A stretch of 64,000 bases of DNA from Streptomyces mutomycini (GTDB lineage: Bacteria; Actinomycetota; Actinomycetes; Streptomycetales; Streptomycetaceae): contig NZ_MAPV01000011.1 of the NCBI RefSeq assembly GCF_001700505.1, forward strand, positions 3,186 through 67,185, in the 5' to 3' direction. Below, piece after piece: positions 15,739 to 25,411 of this stretch. The translations under genes and the position numbers were made by a program. Numbering within the stretch: the stretch's first letter is position 1; each line of letters opens with the position of its first letter. The notes beneath the pieces are model-generated. The model was given only the letters and a program-made list of their open reading frames with translations, had not been told where the DNA came from and did not search any database.

Positions 15739-16848
15739 ATGCCACGCCGCACCGCGACGATGCTCGCCTCCACCCTCGTTCTCATCGCGCTGCTCTGCGC
15801 AGGCGTGCTGATCCGCGTGCCGTATTCGGAGATGTCCCCCGGCCCGACCGTGAACACGCTCGGCGATGCCCGTGGCGAGCCGGTCCTGCACATCAGCGGG
15901 CGCAAGACGTATCCGACGTCCGGGCACCTCAACATGACGACGGTCCGTGTCACCGGCGCGGACTACGACATGAACATCGTCGAGGCCGTCTACGGCTGGC
16001 TGGCTCATGACAGCGTGGTCGTGCCCCACGACACCCTCTACCCGGACGGCAAGACCGAGGAGCAGTCGACGCAGGAGAACGCGGAGGAGTTCAGCCAGTC
16101 CCAGGAGAGCGCCAAGGTCGCGGCCCTGGAGGAGCTGAAGATCCCCGTCACCTCCCGTGTGGTGGTCTCCACGGTCGTCAAGGACAGCGCCGCCGAGGGT
16201 GCGCTGCACGCGGGCGACGTGATCAAGGCCGTCGACGGCACGGCGGTCGAACAGCCCGAGGACGTCGCGAAGCTCGTCACGAAGCACGAGCCCGGCGAGG
16301 ACGTCGTCTTCACTGTCGTCCCGGCCAAGACCGCCGCCGCCGCCGAGAAGGCCGGCAAGGAGCCCCGGGGCTCCCGTGACGTCACCCTCACCACGCGGAA
16401 GGCGCCCGCGGACCCGTCGGATCCCTCGGCGGAGGACCGGGCGATCGTCGGGATCCAGGCAGGGACGGACCACACGTTCCCGTTCGAGGTCGACATCAAG
16501 CTGGCCGATGTCGGCGGCCCGAGCGCCGGACTGATGTTCTCGCTCGGCATCATCGACAAGCTGACGCCCGGAAAGCTGACGGGCGGCGAGTTCATCGCCG
16601 GCACGGGCACCATCGACGACGACGGCAAGGTCGGTCCGATCGGCGGGATCAACATGAAGCTCGTCGGCGCGCGTGACGCGGGTGCCCGGTACTTCCTGAC
16701 TCCGGACGACAACTGCGACGCCGCGGCGTCCGACACGCCGGGCGGCCTCACGCTCGTGAGGGTGAAGACCCTCGACGACGCCAAGAAGTCCCTGGAGAAG
16801 ATCCGCGCGGGGGACGCGGCCGGCCTGCCGAGCTGCTCGACGGGCTGA
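15739..16848 (+). CDS. Membrane-anchored PDZ and Lon-like (S16) serine protease, YlbL family
   Basis: A 369-residue protein with an N-terminal signal anchor (residues 8-27), a PDZ domain (about 135-200) and a C-terminal Lon-type proteolytic domain. The catalytic serine lies in GGPSAGLMF (about residue 260) and the lysine of the dyad in 'NMKLVGARDAG' (about 305). The active site faces outside the membrane. In other bacteria such proteins trim membrane or secreted proteins. ATG at 15739 starts directly before the anchor. Confidence 0.92.
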   Translation: MPRRTATMLASTLVLIALLCAGVLIRVPYSEMSPGPTVNTLGDARGEPVLHISGRKTYPTSGHLNMTTVRVTGADYDMNIVEAVYGWLAHDSVVVPHDTLYPDGKTEEQSTQENAEEFSQSQESAKVAALEELKIPVTSRVVVSTVVKDSAAEGALHAGDVIKAVDGTAVEQPEDVAKLVTKHEPGEDVVFTVVPAKTAAAAEKAGKEPRGSRDVTLTTRKAPADPSDPSAEDRAIVGIQAGTDHTFPFEVDIKLADVGGPSAGLMFSLGIIDKLTPGKLTGGEFIAGTGTIDDDGKVGPIGGINMKLVGARDAGARYFLTPDDNCDAAASDTPGGLTLVRVKTLDDAKKSLEKIRAGDAAGLPSCSTG

Positions 16849-16869
16849 GACCGGCCCCCGCCGGAGGGA

Positions 16870-17439
16870 TCAGGACTCGAAGGTGGCCGCGAGTGCCTCG
16901 GCCAGTCCCGGAACCAGCCCCGCACCGGTCAGGACCTCGGTCGGGGAGTCCTTCTCCCGCAGTCGCACGGCGGAGTCCCTCGCCCCGTCCCGCAGCACCG
17001 CCACGGTCATCCGCACTTCCTGCCGGTCGGGGTGCTCGGCGACCCAGCTGGTCAGCTGGGCGTCGGTCAGGCCGTCCGGCACGGACGCCTCCGCGGACGG
17101 CGGCAGCATCATGCGTTCCACGGTCATGGCGCAGCCGACCACGGCATCGGGCCAGGCGATCGTGGCGAGGAACTCGTCCAGCGCGGCGCCGGCGGGGAGC
17201 TCCTCCTGCTCGACAGGGGTGAGGGTGGCGGTCGTGGAAGCGGTGTCGTCGAGGCCGAGCTGGGCGGCGAGGCCCGGCTCGTGGGCACGTAGCCGGGCGG
17301 TGTCGACCAGGGCGAACAGCCTGGCCGGCTGGTCCCAGCCGAGGCTCCCGGCATAGGCGTCGATTTCGAGTACGGCGACGGTCAGGGGGCTCGCGGCCAT
17401 CGGAGGGCCTGAGGGGGAAACGTTGGGCATGCCCAACAT
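16870..17439 (-). CDS. PPA1309 family protein
   Basis: A 189-residue cytosolic actinobacterial protein of unknown function. Recognisable parts are 'AVLEIDAYAGSLGWDQPARLFALVDT' near the N-terminus (given in part) and a central ATIAWPDAVVGCAM stretch. GGAGG lies 4 bases before the ATG at 17439; the ATG at 17430 is an equally possible start. It diverges from the UPF0182 gene and converges with the PDZ protease 21 bases away. Confidence 0.85.
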   Translation of the reverse strand: MLGMPNVSPSGPPMAASPLTVAVLEIDAYAGSLGWDQPARLFALVDTARLRAHEPGLAAQLGLDDTASTTATLTPVEQEELPAGAALDEFLATIAWPDAVVGCAMTVERMMLPPSAEASVPDGLTDAQLTSWVAEHPDRQEVRMTVAVLRDGARDSAVRLREKDSPTEVLTGAGLVPGLAEALAATFES

Positions 17440-17554
17440 CCTGCCTCCTTCCGCCCCGGTAACGGGAACTAGGTAAAGCCTCAGTAAGTTGCATAGGTGG
17501 GCTCTACGATCGCTGGGGCCGCTTCACACGACCGCGAACTTCGAGGTGCGCACG

Positions 17555-20527
17555 TTGGCTTTCCAGATGCCGGACCGCGGCGGAGGCCCGACCGGGCCAC
17601 GGATCAGAGTCGGCCGCCCGTCCCGGCGCGTCCGTACCCTGCTCATGACACTGGGTGTCCTGGCGGTTCTCGCCATGGCCTTCGTCATGTTCGCCGGGTT
17701 CTGGACGGACTGGCTCTGGTACAGGTCGGTCGCGTATTCGTCTGTCTTCACCACCACCCTGTGGACCAAGATCGGGCTGTTCCTCGTCTTCGGACTGCTG
17801 ATGGCCGTCGTCATCGGTGTGAACGTCTGGCTCGCGCACCGGCTCCGGCCGCCGCTGAGCGCGATGTCTCTGGAGCAGCAGAGCCTGGACCGCTACCGGA
17901 TGAGCATCGCCCCGTACAAGAAGTGGGTGCTGCTCGCGGTCACCGCGCTCGTCGGGCTGATCGCCGGAGCCTCCGCGTCCAGCCAGTGGCGTACGTGGCT
18001 CATGTATGTCAACGGCGTGCCGTTCGGGCAGAAGGACCCCCAGTTCAAGCTGGACGTCGCCTTCTACGCCTTCGACCTGCCGTGGTACCGCTTCATGCTC
18101 GGCTTCGGGTTCGCCGCAGTGGTGCTGTCGCTGATCGCGGCGGCGCTGACCCACTACCTCTACGGCGGGCTCCGGGTCACCAGCCCCGGCGCGCGGGCCA
18201 CGGGGGCGGCCACCGGCCACCTCTCCGTGCTGCTCGGTGTCTTCGTCTCGCTGAAGGCCGTGGCGTACTGGCTCGACCGGTACGGCCTGGCCGTGAAGTC
18301 CAGTGACTTCAAGGCCACGGACAACTGGACGGGCCTGCGGTACGTCGATGCCAACGCCTACCTGCCGGCGAAGACGATCCTGTTCTGCATCGCCGTCATC
18401 TGTGCCGTGCTCTTCTTCGCGACCCTCTGGCGCCGCACCTGGCAGCTGCCCGTGATCGGCTTCGGCCTGATGGTGCTGTCGGCGATCCTGATCGGCGGCC
18501 TCTACCCGGCGATCGTGCAGAAGTTCCAGGTCCAGCCCAACGAGCAGGCCAAGGAAGCTCCGTTCATCCGGAAGAACATCGACGCGACCCGCGATGCCTA
18601 CGACATCGACGACGCGAAGGTGGACGACTACTCCGGCAAGGGCACGACGACGGACGAGGCCAAGCTCCGCGCCTCCGCCGGAGAGGCCGCGAGCTACCGG
18701 GTGATGGACCCGAACGTCGTCTCCCCGGCCTTCCAGCAGCTCCAGCAGAAGAGGAACTACTACCAGTTCCCCGAGACGCTGGACGTCGACCGCTACAAGG
18801 GCGAGGACGGCAAGGAGCAGGACACCGTCATCGGTCTGCGCGAGCTCAACCTCGCCGGTCTTCCCAAGCGGAACTGGATCAACGACCACTTCACGTACAC
18901 CCACGGCTACGGCGCCATCGCGGCCCGCGGCACCACGACGGGTACCAACCCGGCGGGTTCCCCCGACTTCACGGAGTCGGGTCTGCCGACCACCGGCGAG
19001 CTGGGGGAGTACGAGCAGCGGATCTACTACGGCGAGAAGACCGAGCAGTACTCCATCGTCGGCGGGCCCCAGAAGGAGCTCGACTACGAGGAGGACGGCG
19101 AGAAGACCACCAGCTACAAGGGCAAGAGCGGGGTCAGTCTCTCCAACGCCTTCAACCGCGCCGCCTACGCGGTGTCGCTCAGCGAGCCGCAGATACTGTA
19201 TTCCGGGGCCATCGGGGACGGTTCGCGCATCCTGTACAACCGGACGCCCAAGGAACGCGTCGAGGCGGTCGCCCCCTGGCTGACCATCGACGGCGACGCC
19301 TATCCGGCGGTGGTCGGCAAGCGCATCCAGTGGGTCGTCGACGCCTACACCACGACCAACGGCTACCCGTACGCCTCGCGTACGACGCTCGGCGACACCA
19401 CGGCCGACTCGCTGACCACCAACCAGCGCGCGGTCGTCGCCCAGCAGAACCAGGTCAACTACATCCGCAACTCGGTGAAGGCCACCGTCGACGCGTACAC
19501 CGGAGAGGTCACGCTCTACGAGTGGGACACCAAGGACCCGGTGCTCAAGACGTGGCGCAAGGCATTCCCCGGGACCGTGAAGTCCAGGGGCGACATCCCG
19601 CAGGACCTGATGGACCACCTGCGCTACCCGCAGGATCTGTTCAAGGTCCAGCGCGAGCTGCTCACGCGCTACCACGTCGAGGATCCCGCCCAGTTCTACA
19701 GCGGCAGTGACGCCTGGCAGGTGCCGGACGACCCCACGAACAAGGAGCCCGGGGCCGTTCCGCCGTACTACCTGAGCATGAAGATGCCGGGGCAGGACGC
19801 GCAGAGGTTCTCGCTGACCACGACGTTCACCCCGAGAGGGCGCCCCAACCTGGGCGCTTTCATGGCGGTTGACGCCGACGCGGCCAGCAAGGACTACGGC
19901 ACGATAAGGCTGCTGAGAGTCACCACCACCGTGAAGGGCCCCGGCCAGGTGCAGAGTGAGCTCAACGGCAACGACGACGTCGCCGAGTTCGTGAGGAACC
20001 TGAAGGGAACCGACTCGGACATCGAGTACGGCAACCTGCTGACCGTGCCGCTCGACGGAGGCTTCCTCTACATCGAACCGGTCTACACGCGCGGTGGCAC
20101 GCAGAACTACCCGCTGCTGCGCAAGGTGGCCGCCTCGTACGGGTCGGAGATCGTCTTCGAGAACAGTCTCGGGGAGGCGCTCAACGCGGTCTTCGGGGTC
20201 GAGGGTTCCGATACGCCCACGGAGCCGACCGAGCCGCCGGGTGACACCACGGAGCCGCCTCCCACCGGCCAAGCGGCTCTGAAGGCGGCCATCGCGGACG
20301 CCCAGGAGGCATACACGGCGGGCGAGGAGGCCCTCAAGGAGCAGGACTGGGAGGCCTACGGCAAGGCCCAGGCCGACCTCCAGGACGCGCTCGAGCGAGC
20401 CGCGGCCGCGCAGCCCAAGGCCGGCAGCGCCTCGGACACCGGGGGCGCGTCGGACACCGGGGGCGCCGACAGTGCCTCGGGCGCCGAGAACGCCACGAAG
20501 CCGGAGGACGGTGACCAGGGCAGCTGA
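17555..20527 (+). CDS. UPF0182 family large membrane protein
   Basis: A 990-residue protein. The N-terminal 340 residues carry about seven transmembrane helices; a large, probably extracytoplasmic, region of about 600 residues follows. The C-terminus is low-complexity, acidic and rich in E, P, A and G, with a repeated GGASDTGGA motif. Function unknown (COG1615). I chose the TTG at 17555 because GAGGT lies 7 bases upstream and family members begin AFQMPDRGG; the ATG at 17567 is the alternative. The terminator-like hairpin after the stop uses the start of the tRNA gene as its right arm. Confidence 0.92.
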   Translation: MAFQMPDRGGGPTGPRIRVGRPSRRVRTLLMTLGVLAVLAMAFVMFAGFWTDWLWYRSVAYSSVFTTTLWTKIGLFLVFGLLMAVVIGVNVWLAHRLRPPLSAMSLEQQSLDRYRMSIAPYKKWVLLAVTALVGLIAGASASSQWRTWLMYVNGVPFGQKDPQFKLDVAFYAFDLPWYRFMLGFGFAAVVLSLIAAALTHYLYGGLRVTSPGARATGAATGHLSVLLGVFVSLKAVAYWLDRYGLAVKSSDFKATDNWTGLRYVDANAYLPAKTILFCIAVICAVLFFATLWRRTWQLPVIGFGLMVLSAILIGGLYPAIVQKFQVQPNEQAKEAPFIRKNIDATRDAYDIDDAKVDDYSGKGTTTDEAKLRASAGEAASYRVMDPNVVSPAFQQLQQKRNYYQFPETLDVDRYKGEDGKEQDTVIGLRELNLAGLPKRNWINDHFTYTHGYGAIAARGTTTGTNPAGSPDFTESGLPTTGELGEYEQRIYYGEKTEQYSIVGGPQKELDYEEDGEKTTSYKGKSGVSLSNAFNRAAYAVSLSEPQILYSGAIGDGSRILYNRTPKERVEAVAPWLTIDGDAYPAVVGKRIQWVVDAYTTTNGYPYASRTTLGDTTADSLTTNQRAVVAQQNQVNYIRNSVKATVDAYTGEVTLYEWDTKDPVLKTWRKAFPGTVKSRGDIPQDLMDHLRYPQDLFKVQRELLTRYHVEDPAQFYSGSDAWQVPDDPTNKEPGAVPPYYLSMKMPGQDAQRFSLTTTFTPRGRPNLGAFMAVDADAASKDYGTIRLLRVTTTVKGPGQVQSELNGNDDVAEFVRNLKGTDSDIEYGNLLTVPLDGGFLYIEPVYTRGGTQNYPLLRKVAASYGSEIVFENSLGEALNAVFGVEGSDTPTEPTEPPGDTTEPPPTGQAALKAAIADAQEAYTAGEEALKEQDWEAYGKAQADLQDALERAAAAQPKAGSASDTGGASDTGGADSASGAENATKPEDGDQGS

Positions 20528-20533
20528 GAAAGG

Positions 20534-20580
20534 TCCACCCCGCGTCGTGGTACGGTTTGAACACAACGACGCGGGGTGGA
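20534..20580 (+). other. Foldback hairpin overlapping the 5' end of the first initiator tRNA
   Basis: TCCACCCCGCGTCGT (20534-20548) is the exact complement of ACGACGCGGGGTGGA (20566-20580), with a 17-base loop. The right arm includes the first 11 bases of the tRNA. It may end the UPF0182 transcript or mask the tRNA 5' end before processing. Confidence 0.7.
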
Positions 20581-20643
20581 GCAGCTCGGTAGCTCGCTGG
20601 GCTCATAACCCAGAGGTCGCAGGTTCAAATCCTGTCCCCGCTA
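20570..20643 (+). tRNA. Initiator tRNA-fMet (CAT anticodon), copy 1
   Basis: A 74-base gene without encoded CCA. The anticodon loop is CTCATAA. The acceptor has a C1-T72 mismatch, the anticodon stem has three consecutive G-C pairs (CTGGG/CCCAG), and the D stem has the A11-T24 pair; all three mark an initiator rather than an elongator. A 14-bp hairpin follows. Confidence 0.95.
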
Positions 20644-20652
20644 CTGGAAGGT

Positions 20653-20684
20653 GAAGGCCCGGATCCTTTGGGATCCGGGCCTTC
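20653..20684 (+). terminator. Hairpin terminator after tRNA copy 1
   Basis: GAAGGCCCGGATCC and its exact complement are separated by TTTG. The 170 bases from here to the Sel1 gene contain no other feature I can identify. Confidence 0.8.
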
Positions 20685-20855
20685 GTCATGTCGCGGCGCC
20701 TTTTTCCAACTTGTCGGAGTGAAGTGCGGTTCGCGGGGCACGAGTTGGACTCAGTCGTGTTTCACTTGTCTCTCTGTGGGCATGTCGACAAAACGCTGAA
20801 GTGACCTCACTGGCCGCGATATACCAGGTGTCCGCGGGTTACAGGTGGTGCGACG

Positions 20856-22931
20856 ATGGTATTTATGGGGGACAGGGCAACTCTGTTGGAGACAGGGCGG
20901 TTTGTGCAGCGACGCGGCCGGACGGCGGAAAACATGGCAGATGCGGCATTCGCCGTCGCCGTGGCCGGGACAGCTGACACCGCCGACGGCGGCCGGGAGG
21001 CCGCCGTCCTGACCGCGGACATCGTCGACTCGACCGGTGCCGTCGAGAGCTTCGGGACCGCCGGCGGCGCGGACCACACCGCGGGCGCGGACACCGTCGA
21101 TCACGCCGACACTGCCGACACCGCTGATCACGCCGACGAGGCCGAGGCGCGGCACAGGCGTGCCGCGGAAGCCGGTGACACGGCGTCGATGAGCGTCCTG
21201 GGCGCTCTCCTTCTGCGCCGCGGCGATCTGGACGGCGCCGAGGCGTATCTGCGAGCGGCCACCGCCGAGGGCGACCGTGCGGCGGCCAACAACCTCGGCG
21301 TGCTCCTCCACCAGAAGGGATACGCGGACGAGGCCGCCGGATGGTGGCGTATCGCCGCTGTCGCCGGCTCCGCAGCCGCCGCGCACGCCCTCGGACGCCA
21401 CTTCAGGGAGCGCGGCGACGAGCCGGGCGCCGAGTACTGGCTGCGCCAGTCCGCCGAGCAGGGGCACGCGCTGGGCGCCTACGCGCTGGCCGATCTGCTG
21501 GAGCACCGCGGGGACACGGGCGCCGAGCGCTGGCTGCGCGCCGCCGCGGAACAGGGGCACCGGGAAGCCGCGTACCGTCTCGCGCGGACGATCGAGCGCA
21601 ATGCCGTCGGCGACGCGCACGACGCCTTCGGACTCGGCCGTGTCCTGGGCGACGGCCGCCGGGGGCTGGACGCCGGTACGCAGGCGAAGCCGGACAGTCC
21701 CGTCGCGGGCCCCGACGCCGGGCGGGTCGGCGAGGCCGAACAGTGGTACCGCCAGGCAGCGGCGCGCGGCCACCGCCGCGCCGCCCTGCATCTCGGGGCC
21801 ATCCTCGAACAGCGCGGCGAGCTGAAGGACGCCGGCCGCTGGTATCTCACCGCCGCAAAGGACGGCGAGCCCCGGGCGGCCTGCGCCCTAGGGTTCCTGC
21901 TGCGCGACGCGGGTGACGAGGAGAGCGCGGCCGTGTGGTGGCTCCGTGCCGCCCAGGACGGTGACGGCAACGCCGCCAACGCACTGGGCGCACTGCACGC
22001 CGCCAGGGGCGAACAGCAGACCGCGGAGCGCTGGTACCGCGCCGCCATGGACGCCGGTGACGTCAACGGGGCGTACAACCTCGGCCTGCTCTGCGCCGCC
22101 CAGGACCGGATACCGCAGGCCGAGCAGTGGTACCGCCGGGCCGCTTACGCCGGGCACCGCGAGGCGGCGAACGCGCTGGCCGTGCTGCTGCTCCAGGCCG
22201 GGGATGCGACCGGGGCCGAGCCCTGGTTCTCCAAGGCCGCGGAGGCGGGCAGCGTGGACGCGGCCTTCAACCTCGGCATCCTGCACGCCGGACGCGACGA
22301 GGACCGCGCGGCGATCGGCTGGTACCAGCGGGCGGCCGCCGCCGGACACACCGATGCCGCGCTGCAGGTGGGCATGGCCTTGCTGCGGGATGGCGACGAG
22401 CGGGAGGCGGAGCGTCATCTGCGCTGCGCCGCGGGCGGCGGCAGCGCGGAGGCCGCCTTCCGGCTGGCAGGTGTCCTCGACCGGCGCCAGCCGGCCCCGG
22501 GACCTCCCGCGCTGGGAGAGCCGATGCCGGAGAGGACCGAGTGCGAGGAGTGGTACGAGAGGGCGGCCGAGCAGGGGCACCGCCGTGCCCAGGTCAGGGC
22601 CGGGATGCTCGCGGCCGCGCGCGGCGACATGGCGAGCGCCGCGGGCTGGTACCGCGAGGCCGCCGAGTCGGGAAGCCGCAACGGGGCGTTCAACCTCGGC
22701 CTGCTGCTCGCCCGTGAGGGCAGCGAGCGTGAGGCGGCCCTGTGGTGGAGCCGCGCGGCCAACGACGGGCACGGCAGGGCGGCCCTGCGCCTCGCGCTGC
22801 TCGCCGCCCGGCGGGGCGAGCTCACCGAAGGGCAGCGCTGGTGCGCCCGGGCCGTCGAGCTGGGGCCTGCGGAGGTGACCGAGCGGGCCGCGCGCCTGCT
22901 GGAGGCGCTGCACCAGGAGCTCACCGCGTGA
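20856..22931 (+). CDS. Sel1-like/TPR repeat protein
   Basis: A 691-residue alpha-solenoid built from about 14 Sel1-like repeats, each of roughly 36 residues with the pattern A-x3-LG-x-L...G....A..W(Y/W)RRAA..G. The first 100 residues are low-complexity (alanine, aspartate, threonine) and not repeat. No signal peptide or catalytic domain is present. Sel1 proteins are scaffolds. The ATGs at 20856 and 20865 are both possible. The gene lies between two identical initiator tRNA genes. Confidence 0.88.
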   Translation: MVFMGDRATLLETGRFVQRRGRTAENMADAAFAVAVAGTADTADGGREAAVLTADIVDSTGAVESFGTAGGADHTAGADTVDHADTADTADHADEAEARHRRAAEAGDTASMSVLGALLLRRGDLDGAEAYLRAATAEGDRAAANNLGVLLHQKGYADEAAGWWRIAAVAGSAAAAHALGRHFRERGDEPGAEYWLRQSAEQGHALGAYALADLLEHRGDTGAERWLRAAAEQGHREAAYRLARTIERNAVGDAHDAFGLGRVLGDGRRGLDAGTQAKPDSPVAGPDAGRVGEAEQWYRQAAARGHRRAALHLGAILEQRGELKDAGRWYLTAAKDGEPRAACALGFLLRDAGDEESAAVWWLRAAQDGDGNAANALGALHAARGEQQTAERWYRAAMDAGDVNGAYNLGLLCAAQDRIPQAEQWYRRAAYAGHREAANALAVLLLQAGDATGAEPWFSKAAEAGSVDAAFNLGILHAGRDEDRAAIGWYQRAAAAGHTDAALQVGMALLRDGDEREAERHLRCAAGGGSAEAAFRLAGVLDRRQPAPGPPALGEPMPERTECEEWYERAAEQGHRRAQVRAGMLAAARGDMASAAGWYREAAESGSRNGAFNLGLLLAREGSEREAALWWSRAANDGHGRAALRLALLAARRGELTEGQRWCARAVELGPAEVTERAARLLEALHQELTA

Positions 22932-22991
22932 CGACGACCGGGCCGGCCCGCCATGGCTGCGCACGGGTGTCCGGCGAATGAATTTGCTCCG

Positions 22992-23028
22992 GTCGTCGTG
23001 AGTGCCGTACTGTTGCACTCACAACGAC
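22992..23028 (+). other. Hairpin ending exactly at the 5' base of the second initiator tRNA
   Basis: GTCGTCGTGAGTGC (22992-23005) pairs with GCACTCACAACGAC (23015-23028) with one mismatch. The right arm ends at tRNA base C1. The sequence differs from the hairpin before copy 1, but the position is the same. It could also terminate the Sel1 transcript. Confidence 0.65.
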
Positions 23029-23101
23029 GCGGGGTGGAGCAGCTCGGTAGCTCGCTGGGCTCATAACCCAGAGGTCGCAGGTTCAAATCCTGTCCCCGCT
23101 A
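23028..23101 (+). tRNA. Initiator tRNA-fMet (CAT anticodon), copy 2
   Basis: Identical over all 74 bases to copy 1, with 8 identical bases upstream and 3 downstream. The initiator features are the same: C1-T72 mismatch, three G-C pairs in the anticodon stem, CAT anticodon. Its terminator has a different sequence. Confidence 0.95.
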
Positions 23102-23108
23102 CTGAAAG

Positions 23109-23146
23109 ACAGAGGCCCGGAACCTTCCAAGGTTTCGGGCCTCTGT
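23109..23146 (+). terminator. Hairpin terminator after tRNA copy 2
   Basis: An 18-bp stem beginning ACAGAGGCCCGG with one G-T pair and a 2-base loop. Confidence 0.8.
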
Positions 23147-23239
23147 CGTATGCCGGTGCAAAGACCGGCGGCTGCCCGGATGAGGGGCCGCCCGGCGGGG
23201 TGCTTCGGGAAGCTCCGTCAGGCGGTGCCGGCCGGGGGC

Positions 23240-23659
23240 TCAGGCGGTGGCGGAGCAGTTCGGGCAGATGCCGCGGTAGGTCACCTCGACGTCCGAGACG
23301 GTGAAGCCGAAGCGCTCGTCGTCCGGCAGGTCCGCCAGCGGGTTGCCGGACGGGTGCACGTCCCGGATCGCTCCGCAGCGGGCGCACACCAGGTGGTGGT
23401 GGGGGCGATGAGCGTTCGGGTCGTACCGCTTCGCCCGGCGGTCGGTGGAGACCTCGATGACCTCTCCGAGGGACACCATCTCGCCCAGCGTGTTGTACAC
23501 GGTGGCTCGGGAGATCTCCGGCAGTCGGTCGACGGCCCTCGCGTGGACCTCGTCCGCCGTCAGATGCACATGGTCCCCCTCGAGAACCTCGGCCACCACG
23601 CGCCGCTGTGCCGTCATGCGCCAGCCGCGTCCACGAAGTCGTTCCAGGAGGTCACTCAT
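23240..23659 (-). CDS. Fur/PerR-family metalloregulator, probable catalase repressor (CatR-like)
   Basis: A 139-residue Fur-family protein. The winged helix includes 'ISRATVYNTLGEMVSLGEV'; the histidine cluster 'HRPHHHLVC' and two CxxC pairs (CARC, CPNC) provide regulatory and structural metal sites. Peroxide-sensing members of this family repress the neighbouring catalase through iron-catalysed histidine oxidation. It is divergently transcribed from katA, 191 bases away, and a palindrome lies in the katA promoter. Whether it senses peroxide or iron cannot be proved from sequence; the context favours peroxide. Confidence 0.9.
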   Translation of the reverse strand: MSDLLERLRGRGWRMTAQRRVVAEVLEGDHVHLTADEVHARAVDRLPEISRATVYNTLGEMVSLGEVIEVSTDRRAKRYDPNAHRPHHHLVCARCGAIRDVHPSGNPLADLPDDERFGFTVSDVEVTYRGICPNCSATA

Positions 23660-23719
23660 GGGGCCCAGCCTAACAGTGGAGAGACCGAGTCCCGAGTGGG
23701 TGTGACTTTAGATAGTTGT

Positions 23720-23747
23720 TTGACTTGGACAAAGTCCATTGTAGGAT
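23720..23747 (+). promoter_or_regulatory. katA promoter with palindromic operator in its spacer
   Basis: A TTGACT -35 (23720-23725) and a TAGGAT -10 (23742-23747) are 16 bases apart. The spacer contains the perfect palindrome TGGACAAAGTCCA (23726-23738). Binding there would block RNA polymerase. The likely ligand is the divergently encoded Fur/PerR protein. Confidence 0.65.
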
Positions 23748-23850
23748 CGGTGACGTACTGGCCAAGGGCAGGTTCGGCCGAGTGCACGCTGCACAGCGAA
23801 CGAGCTGTGCGGGACACATCGCTGTGCAGGACATGACGCAGGAGGCGCGC

Positions 23851-25305
23851 GTGACTCAGGGACCGCTCACCACGGAGGCCGGCGCTCCGGTGGCCGACAA
23901 TCAGAACAGCGAGACCGCTGGCCCGGGTGGACCGGTTCTCGTCCAGGACCAGGCGCTTCTCGAGAAGCTCGCCCACTTCAACCGCGAGCGCATCCCGGAG
24001 CGCGTCGTGCACGCCCGCGGTGCCGGTGCGTACGGCACCTTCACGCTGACCCGTGACGTCTCGCAGTGGACCCGGGCGAAGTTCCTCTCGGAGGTCGGCA
24101 AGCAGACCGAGACGTTTCTGCGCTTCTCCACCGTGGCGGGCAACCTCGGCTCCGCCGACGCCGCGCGCGACCCTCGCGGCTGGGCGCTGAAGTTCTACAC
24201 CGAGGAGGGCAACTACGACCTCGTCGGCAACAACACCCCGGTGTTCTTCATCAAGGACGCCATCAAGTTCCCCGACTTCATCCACACCCAGAAGCGCGAC
24301 CCGTACACCGGCTCGCAGGAGGCGGACAACGTCTGGGACTTCTGGGGTCTGTCCCCCGAGTCCACGCACCAGGTGACCTGGCTGTTCGGTGACCGCGGCA
24401 TCCCGGCCTCGTACCGTCACATGAACGGCTACGGCTCGCACACGTTCCAGTGGAACAACGAGGCCGGCGAGGTCTTCTGGGTCAAGTACCACTTCAAGAC
24501 CGACCAGGGCATCGAGAACCTCACCACCGAGGAGGCCGTCCGCCTCTCCGGTGTGGACCCGGACAGCCACCAGCGTGACCTGCGCGAGTCCATCGAGCGC
24601 GGTGACTTCCCGTCCTGGACCGTGCAGGTCCAGATCATGCCGGCGGCCGAGGCGGCCACGTACCGCTTCAACCCGTTCGACCTCACCAAGGTGTGGCCGC
24701 ACGAGGACTACCCGCCGATCGAGATCGGCAAGCTGGAGCTCAACCGCAACCCGGAGAACGTCTTCGCGGAGGTCGAGCAGTCGATCTTCAGTCCGGCGCA
24801 CTTCGTGCCCGGCATCGGCCCGTCCCCGGACAAGATGCTCCAGGGCCGCCTCTTCGCGTACGGCGACGCCCACCGCTACCGCGTCGGCATCAACGCCGAC
24901 CACCTGCCGGTGAACCGCCCGCACGCCACCGAGGCGCGCACCAACAGCCGTGACGGCTACCTGTACGACGGCCGCCACAAGGGTGCGAAGAACTACGAGC
25001 CGAACAGCTTCGGCGGCCCGGCCCAGACGGACCGGCCGCTCTGGGAGTCCGTACCCGTCACGGGCGGCACGGGCAACCACGAGGCGCCGCTCCACGCCGA
25101 GGACGACGACTTCGTCCAGGCCGGCAACCTCTACCGTCTGCTGTCCGAGGACGAGAAGGTCCGGCTGATCGACAACCTCGCCGGATTCATCTCCAAGGTC
25201 TCGCGCGACGACATCGCCGAGCGGGCGGTCAACAACTTCCGTCAGGCCGACGGAGACTTCGGCAAGCGGCTGGAGGCCGCGGTCCAGGCCCTGCGCGGCC
25301 TGTAG
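23851..25305 (+). CDS. katA: Monofunctional haem catalase
   Basis: A 484-residue small-subunit catalase that disproportionates hydrogen peroxide. The distal histidine lies in RVVHARG (H54), the distal asparagine near 127 (VGNNTP), and the proximal haem-ligating tyrosine in [12 protein letters not shown] (about Y337). The GTG at 23851 has GGAGG 6 bases upstream; the ATG at 23833 would place the ribosome site inside the gene. A palindromic operator overlies the promoter, and the Fur-family gene diverges from it. Confidence 0.96.
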   Translation: MTQGPLTTEAGAPVADNQNSETAGPGGPVLVQDQALLEKLAHFNRERIPERVVHARGAGAYGTFTLTRDVSQWTRAKFLSEVGKQTETFLRFSTVAGNLGSADAARDPRGWALKFYTEEGNYDLVGNNTPVFFIKDAIKFPDFIHTQKRDPYTGSQEADNVWDFWGLSPESTHQVTWLFGDRGIPASYRHMNGYGSHTFQWNNEAGEVFWVKYHFKTDQGIENLTTEEAVRLSGVDPDSHQRDLRESIERGDFPSWTVQVQIMPAAEAATYRFNPFDLTKVWPHEDYPPIEIGKLELNRNPENVFAEVEQSIFSPAHFVPGIGPSPDKMLQGRLFAYGDAHRYRVGINADHLPVNRPHATEARTNSRDGYLYDGRHKGAKNYEPNSFGGPAQTDRPLWESVPVTGGTGNHEAPLHAEDDDFVQAGNLYRLLSEDEKVRLIDNLAGFISKVSRDDIAERAVNNFRQADGDFGKRLEAAVQALRGL

Positions 25306-25315
25306 CCCTTGCCGA

Positions 25316-25366
25316 CGGCGGTGGGCCGGATTCCCGGGGTGCTCCCGGGGGTCCGGCCCGCTGCCG
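25316..25366 (+). terminator. Hairpin terminator after katA
   Basis: An imperfect long stem: CGGCGGTGGGCCGGA pairs with TCCGGCCCGCTGCCG around a smaller internal CCCGGGG/CTCCCGGG hairpin. Confidence 0.65.
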
Positions 25367-25411
25367 TTCGCGGTGGGCCGGACGCACCCGGGGTGAAGGG
25401 GAGGGCCGGAG

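Noticed and set aside
17504-20566. 1,020-codon minus-strand open frame opposite the UPF0182 gene
   Set aside because: Mirror of a strongly coding plus-strand gene in GC-rich DNA; valine/glycine/arginine-rich with no recognisable fold.
20570-23101. Integrated mobile element bounded by tRNA direct repeats
   Set aside because: Both copies are complete functional initiator tRNAs with their own terminators, and the interior has one Sel1 gene with host composition and no integrase or excisionase.
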